A stretch of 8,898 bases of DNA, from positions 1-8,898 of the forward strand of contig CAKQPE010000077.1 of the NCBI GenBank assembly GCA_934256695.1, read 5' to 3'. The notes below the pieces were generated by a model. That model saw only the letters and a program-made list of their open reading frames with translations. It was not told the origin of the DNA and searched no databases. The stretch comes from an uncultured Eubacteriales bacterium (lineage in GTDB: Bacteria; Bacillota; Clostridia; Lachnospirales; Anaerotignaceae). Of the stretch, positions 6,766-8,898 are shown one piece after another. Positions within the stretch are counted from its first letter, which is position 1. The number at the start of each line of letters is the position of its first letter. A program made the translations under genes and the position numbers.

Positions 6766-7131
6766 TTATTTTTTCTCTTTCGGCTTAAATATTAAAGCCG
6801 AAAAAAGTGAGCATAAAACCGCAGTTGTTATTCCGCCTGCCGAGGCTTTCAGTCCGCCTGTAAATATCCCTAAAATACCGTTTTTATTAACTTCTTCTTC
6901 GACTCCTTTTGAAAGAAGATAGCCAAAACCCGTAAGAGGCACTGTTGCACCGCTTCCTCCGAATTTATAAATATATTCATATATTCCCAAACCGCCAAGG
7001 ATACAGCCTGATACCACAAACAAAACAAGTATTCTTGCAGAAGTAAGTTTTGTTTTGTCTATCAAAATCTGACCTATAACACATATAATTCCGCCTGTTA
7101 TATACGCCTTTACATAATCCGATTTAATCAT
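6766..7131 (-). CDS. spoVAE: Stage V sporulation protein AE (SpoVAE/SpoVAEb)
   Basis: This is a small integral membrane protein of the SpoVA complex, which moves Ca-dipicolinic acid into the developing spore and releases it on germination; it acts in the inner forespore membrane (family knowledge). The 121-residue product is close to the usual length (about 116). It has hydrophobic segments near 9-24, 33-52 and 90-113, the family block GGIICVIGQILIDKTKL (13-29), and the loop GGSGATVPLTGFGYLLSKG. It ends with a basic tail, KPKEKK. Its ATG 7131 overlaps the last 8 nt of spoVAD, so it depends on translational coupling; the G-rich run touches the start and no well-spaced ribosome site exists. It shares the TVPLTGF-type loop with SpoVAC, as expected for related families. 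Confidence 0.93.
   Translation of the reverse strand: MIKSDYVKAYITGGIICVIGQILIDKTKLTSARILVLFVVSGCILGGLGIYEYIYKFGGSGATVPLTGFGYLLSKGVEEEVNKNGILGIFTGGLKASAGGITTAVLCSLFSALIFKPKEKK
6778..6803. repeat. Inverted repeat inside the 3' end of spoVAE
   Basis: TTTCGGCTT (6778-6786) and AAGCCGAAA (6795-6803) form a perfect 9-bp stem with an 8-nt loop within the last codons of spoVAE. On the spoVA transcript the U-run lies before the stem and the sequence after it is A-rich, so it does not look like an intrinsic terminator. It could protect the 3' end of the mRNA. Confidence 0.55.
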
Positions 7132-8146
7132 CCCCTTCTATTGAAACCGCATGGGCTATTGCCGGTATGCTTTCACCCTGCTGTAAAATATCATTATTTA
7201 ATAATGCCCCTGTCGGAACCAAAAGCATCTTTCTTATTTTACCCTCCATAAGAAGTTTGTAATAATATCCGCAGAAAGTAACGGCAGAACAGCCACAGCC
7301 ACTTCCTCCGCTATGAGTATCCTGTGTTTCGTTATTGTATATTTCAAGTCCACAGTCAGTTAAATTGTTATCGAAAACAATATTCTCCTCTGCCATATAC
7401 TTTTTTACAAGTGCCTTTCCTACCTCGCCTAAATCACCTGTTGCTATTACATCATAATCTTCAGGGCTTCTTCCTGTCTCGTTAAAATGTGCCGACAGAA
7501 CATCACAGGCAGCTCCTGCCATTGCCGCACCCATGTTTGCCGCATCTTTTATTCCCATATCTATAATTTTCCCTGTAGTTATATATGTTATTTTAGGTAT
7601 TTTTGAATTTTTATTGTCTGCTGAAAGCACAGCTGCACCGGCTCCTGTCACTGTCCATGTTGAGGTTGGCGGTCTTTGTGTTCCCAAATCAAGAGGAAAC
7701 CTGAACTGTTTTTCTGCGGAACAAAAATGACTTCCTGCACCGCAAATTATATTTTCGGCAAATCCTCCGTCTAAAATCATTGCTCCAAGTGAAATGGCTT
7801 CTCCGAATGTTGAGCAGGCACCATATATCCCAAAAAACGGTATTTTTAAATCTCTTAATCCAAAAGCAGAACTTCCGCACTGATTTAATAAATCTCCAGA
7901 AAACATATAGCCTATCTTTTCTTCCTCTAATCCGGATTTTTGAATTGCAAGATTAAATGCTTCTTTAAAAAATTTGCTCTCCGCCTTCTCCCAGCTTCTT
8001 TCGCCGAACATTGCATCATTTGATACATAATCAAAATAGTCCTTCAACGGGCCATCACCTTCTTTTTTGCCTACAAATGACGCTGTTGACGCAATATAAA
8101 CAGGATTTCTCAATTTAACCGTATGTCTGCCTATACATAGTCCCAT
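7124..8146 (-). CDS. spoVAD: Stage V sporulation protein AD (dipicolinic acid-binding)
   Basis: SpoVAD is the soluble, thiolase-fold member of the SpoVA complex and binds dipicolinic acid in Bacillus (established). The 340-residue product equals the usual length (about 338). Recognisable blocks are the N-terminal NPVYIASTASFVGKKEGDGPL (14-34), FGERSWEKAE (47-56), the segment GIYGACSTFGEAISLGA (106-122) with Cys111 where thiolases carry their nucleophile, GAGSHFCSAEKQFRFPL, GTQRPPTSTWTVTGAGA, DLGEVGK, and the C-terminal HSGGSGCGCSA and LVPTGALLN. There is no signal peptide or membrane span. ATG 8146 lies 6 nt after GGGAGG and 3 nt after the spoVAC stop; the end overlaps spoVAE by 8 nt, so the three genes form one tight operon. 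spoVAA and spoVAB are absent, as is usual in Clostridia. Confidence 0.97.
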   Translation of the reverse strand: MGLCIGRHTVKLRNPVYIASTASFVGKKEGDGPLKDYFDYVSNDAMFGERSWEKAESKFFKEAFNLAIQKSGLEEEKIGYMFSGDLLNQCGSSAFGLRDLKIPFFGIYGACSTFGEAISLGAMILDGGFAENIICGAGSHFCSAEKQFRFPLDLGTQRPPTSTWTVTGAGAAVLSADNKNSKIPKITYITTGKIIDMGIKDAANMGAAMAGAACDVLSAHFNETGRSPEDYDVIATGDLGEVGKALVKKYMAEENIVFDNNLTDCGLEIYNNETQDTHSGGSGCGCSAVTFCGYYYKLLMEGKIRKMLLVPTGALLNNDILQQGESIPAIAHAVSIEGDD

Positions 8147-8149
8147 TTT

Positions 8150-8599
8150 TTACCTCCCAAAAAAGAATTTAAAAACACCTATCACCGCCGATGTGCTTAT
8201 TCCGTAGACTATAACCGGACCTGCAACAGTAAACATTTTTGCTCCGACACCAAGTATTAACCCTTGTGTTTTAAACTCTATAGCAGGCGAAACCATTGAA
8301 TTTGCAAAACCTGTAATCGGCACTATAGTTCCCGCACCACAATAATGACCCATTCTGCTATACAATCCGGTTCCTGTAAGAATAGCTGCAACACCTATTA
8401 AAACAAGATTTACAAGAATTGACGTATTGTCTTTGCCTAAGCCAAAAGTTAAAAACCAGTTATTAAGTACCTGACCCACCGTACATATTGCACCTCCCGA
8501 AAAAAACGCCTTAAAGCAATTTTTTACTATATGACTGTTTGGCGAAAGTATTTCAACTGTTTTTTGGTACTCCTTCTTCTTTTTTGCTGATGTATCCAC
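8150..8599 (-). CDS. spoVAC: Stage V sporulation protein AC (SpoVA membrane channel subunit)
   Basis: SpoVAC is a membrane protein of the dipicolinic acid channel; the Bacillus protein behaves as a mechanosensitive channel (established). I take the start as GTG 8599, giving 149 residues against about 150 in Bacillus, because AAAGGAG (8614-8608) lies 8 nt from it. The ATG at 8605 is only 2 nt from that site, and a TTG at 8617 precedes it. After a short basic N-terminus come hydrophobic segments at about 33-54, 61-83 and 112-145. Family blocks include GGAICTVGQVLNNWF and the loop GHYCGAGTIVPITGFANSM. It is the first gene of spoVAC-spoVAD-spoVAE. Expression in the forespore under sigma-G is expected from family knowledge, but I cannot point to a convincing sigma-G promoter upstream. 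Confidence 0.95.
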   Translation of the reverse strand: MDTSAKKKKEYQKTVEILSPNSHIVKNCFKAFFSGGAICTVGQVLNNWFLTFGLGKDNTSILVNLVLIGVAAILTGTGLYSRMGHYCGAGTIVPITGFANSMVSPAIEFKTQGLILGVGAKMFTVAGPVIVYGISTSAVIGVFKFFFGR

Positions 8600-8607
8600 A
8601 AACATTT

Positions 8608-8614
8608 CTCCTTT
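8608..8614 (-). promoter_or_regulatory. Ribosome binding site that decides the spoVAC start
   Basis: AAAGGAG on the minus strand is 8 nt from GTG 8599 but only 2 nt from ATG 8605. The spacing favours the GTG start. Confidence 0.65.
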
Positions 8615-8688
8615 CAAAAAAACTTGAACTTTGCTTCAATCCCAGACCATGAAAAATTGCATCGAAAACTAAAAATTTATATAAGACC

Positions 8689-8782
8689 TTGGGGCGTTGC
8701 CCCAATACCCCACCAGTTTTTTGAAAAAACTGGACAAAAACTTTTATCAAAACGCAATTTCATTGCGTTTTTCGGGATAAAA
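8689..8782. repeat. Compound palindromic intergenic element (three hairpins)
   Basis: Three inverted repeats lie in tandem upstream of spoVAC. The first is TTGGGGC (8689-8695) with GCCCCAA (8699-8705). The second is a 21-nt palindrome (8713-8733) with arms CCAGTTTTTT and AAAAAACTGG around one G. The third is AAAACGCAAT (8749-8758) with ATTGCGTTTT (8762-8771), enclosed by an outer pair TTTTATC (8742-8748) and GATAAAA (8776-8782). The GC-rich first stem stands out against the AT-rich surroundings. From memory, similar intergenic blocks with a CCAG/CTGG stem next to a GGGGC/GCCCC stem are dispersed in Clostridiales genomes; this window shows only one copy, so dispersal is inferred. Confidence 0.55.
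8742..8782 (-). terminator. Possible terminator of the gene upstream of spoVAC
   Basis: This is the right-most palindrome of the compound element: a perfect 10-bp inner stem with a 3-nt loop, followed on the minus strand by TTTTGATAAAAG. The four-base U-run is weak. On the plus strand the same stem is followed by five T. Its position at the start of the spoVA upstream region suits termination of a preceding minus-strand gene. Confidence 0.45.
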
Positions 8783-8896
8783 ATTATAAGTTATGTTATT
8801 AAGATTTTGATTTTCTAAAACTTTATCGAATAGAATCTCCCTTGCATTGATTTTAAAACGTAAATCCTGTATCTGTTGCCGTAAACATTGCAGAGC
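8747..8896 (-). CDS. Possible 3' end of a further minus-strand gene (uncertain)
   Basis: From the right edge one minus-strand frame stays open for 49 codons and stops at TGA 8749-8747, inside the third palindrome. Its peptide looks helical and charged (it contains LRFKINAREILFDKV) and resembles no family I know. A second minus-strand frame ends sooner, at TAA 8855-8853, with the 14-residue tail GSAMFTATDTGFTF, and is also protein-like. Only one can be real, and the window is too short to decide. If the first is real, its last residues are encoded by the palindromic element. Confidence 0.25.
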   Translation of the reverse strand, partial: ALQCLRQQIQDLRFKINAREILFDKVLENQNLNNITYNFYPEKRNEIAF

Positions 8897-8898
8897 CT

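Noticed and set aside
6778..6803. Intrinsic terminator for spoVA
   Set aside because: The stem is inside the spoVAE coding end and no U-run follows it on the coding strand.
8615..8745. A sigma-G promoter for spoVAC
   Set aside because: Partial matches such as GTATT followed by a TATATAA-like element exist, but none fits both boxes and spacing well enough to annotate.
8553..8818. Frames 8553-8750 (minus) and 8624-8818 (plus) upstream of spoVAC
   Set aside because: Both run across the palindromes, lack ribosome sites, and one overlaps the well-supported spoVAC start.
1..8898. CRISPR array, tRNA or rRNA gene, insertion sequence or phage genes
   Set aside because: No regularly spaced direct repeats, cloverleaf, rRNA or transposase/integrase sequence was seen anywhere in the window.

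Overview
This is an AT-rich chromosomal segment (by eye about two thirds A+T) from an endospore-forming Clostridia-type Firmicute. The evidence is a sporulation sigma factor (sigma-G), a three-gene spoVAC-spoVAD-spoVAE operon of the short clostridial type, an AddA-type recombination nuclease/helicase, strong AGGAGG ribosome binding sites, and a palindromic intergenic element of a kind I associate with Clostridiales. The genus cannot be fixed from the sequence alone.

Layout. Positions 1-1682 (minus) hold the N-terminal 560 codons of addA, which runs off the left edge. Immediately upstream and apparently co-transcribed is a 201-residue, phenylalanine-rich protein I do not recognise (1687-2292). 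Its ribosome binding site lies inside a terminator-like hairpin that separates it from sigG (2393-3166, minus). sigG is transcribed divergently from an LCP (LytR-CpsA-Psr) cell-wall ligase gene (3340-4383, plus). A very AT-rich gap of about 0.4 kb without a gene leads to a good sigma-A promoter and a CPA2-type Na+(K+)/H+ antiporter (4897-6096, plus). A strong bidirectional terminator (6103-6138) separates it from a convergent, single HD-domain phosphohydrolase gene (6151-6684, minus) with its own promoter. Then come spoVAE, spoVAD and spoVAC on the minus strand (6766-8599), preceded by a compound set of palindromes (8689-8782) and possibly the end of a further minus-strand gene at the right edge.

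How the genes fit together. sigG encodes the late forespore sigma factor, and the spoVA operon encodes the dipicolinic acid channel proteins that in Bacillus are sigma-G targets, so a regulator and a likely target lie within 6 kb. The LCP protein works on envelope polymers. The antiporter handles ion homeostasis and could act in spore germination like GerN, but that is only a possibility. addA is a repair gene.

Most of the window is ordinary chromosomal content, and I see no new defence or mobile system. The points most worth checking are: addA without addB beside it but with an unknown coupled gene; the hairpin that doubles as terminator and ribosome-site mask; sigG away from the usual spoIIGA-sigE neighbourhood, with a substitution at the position I align to the anti-sigma contact residue Asn45; and the compound palindromic element upstream of spoVAC.
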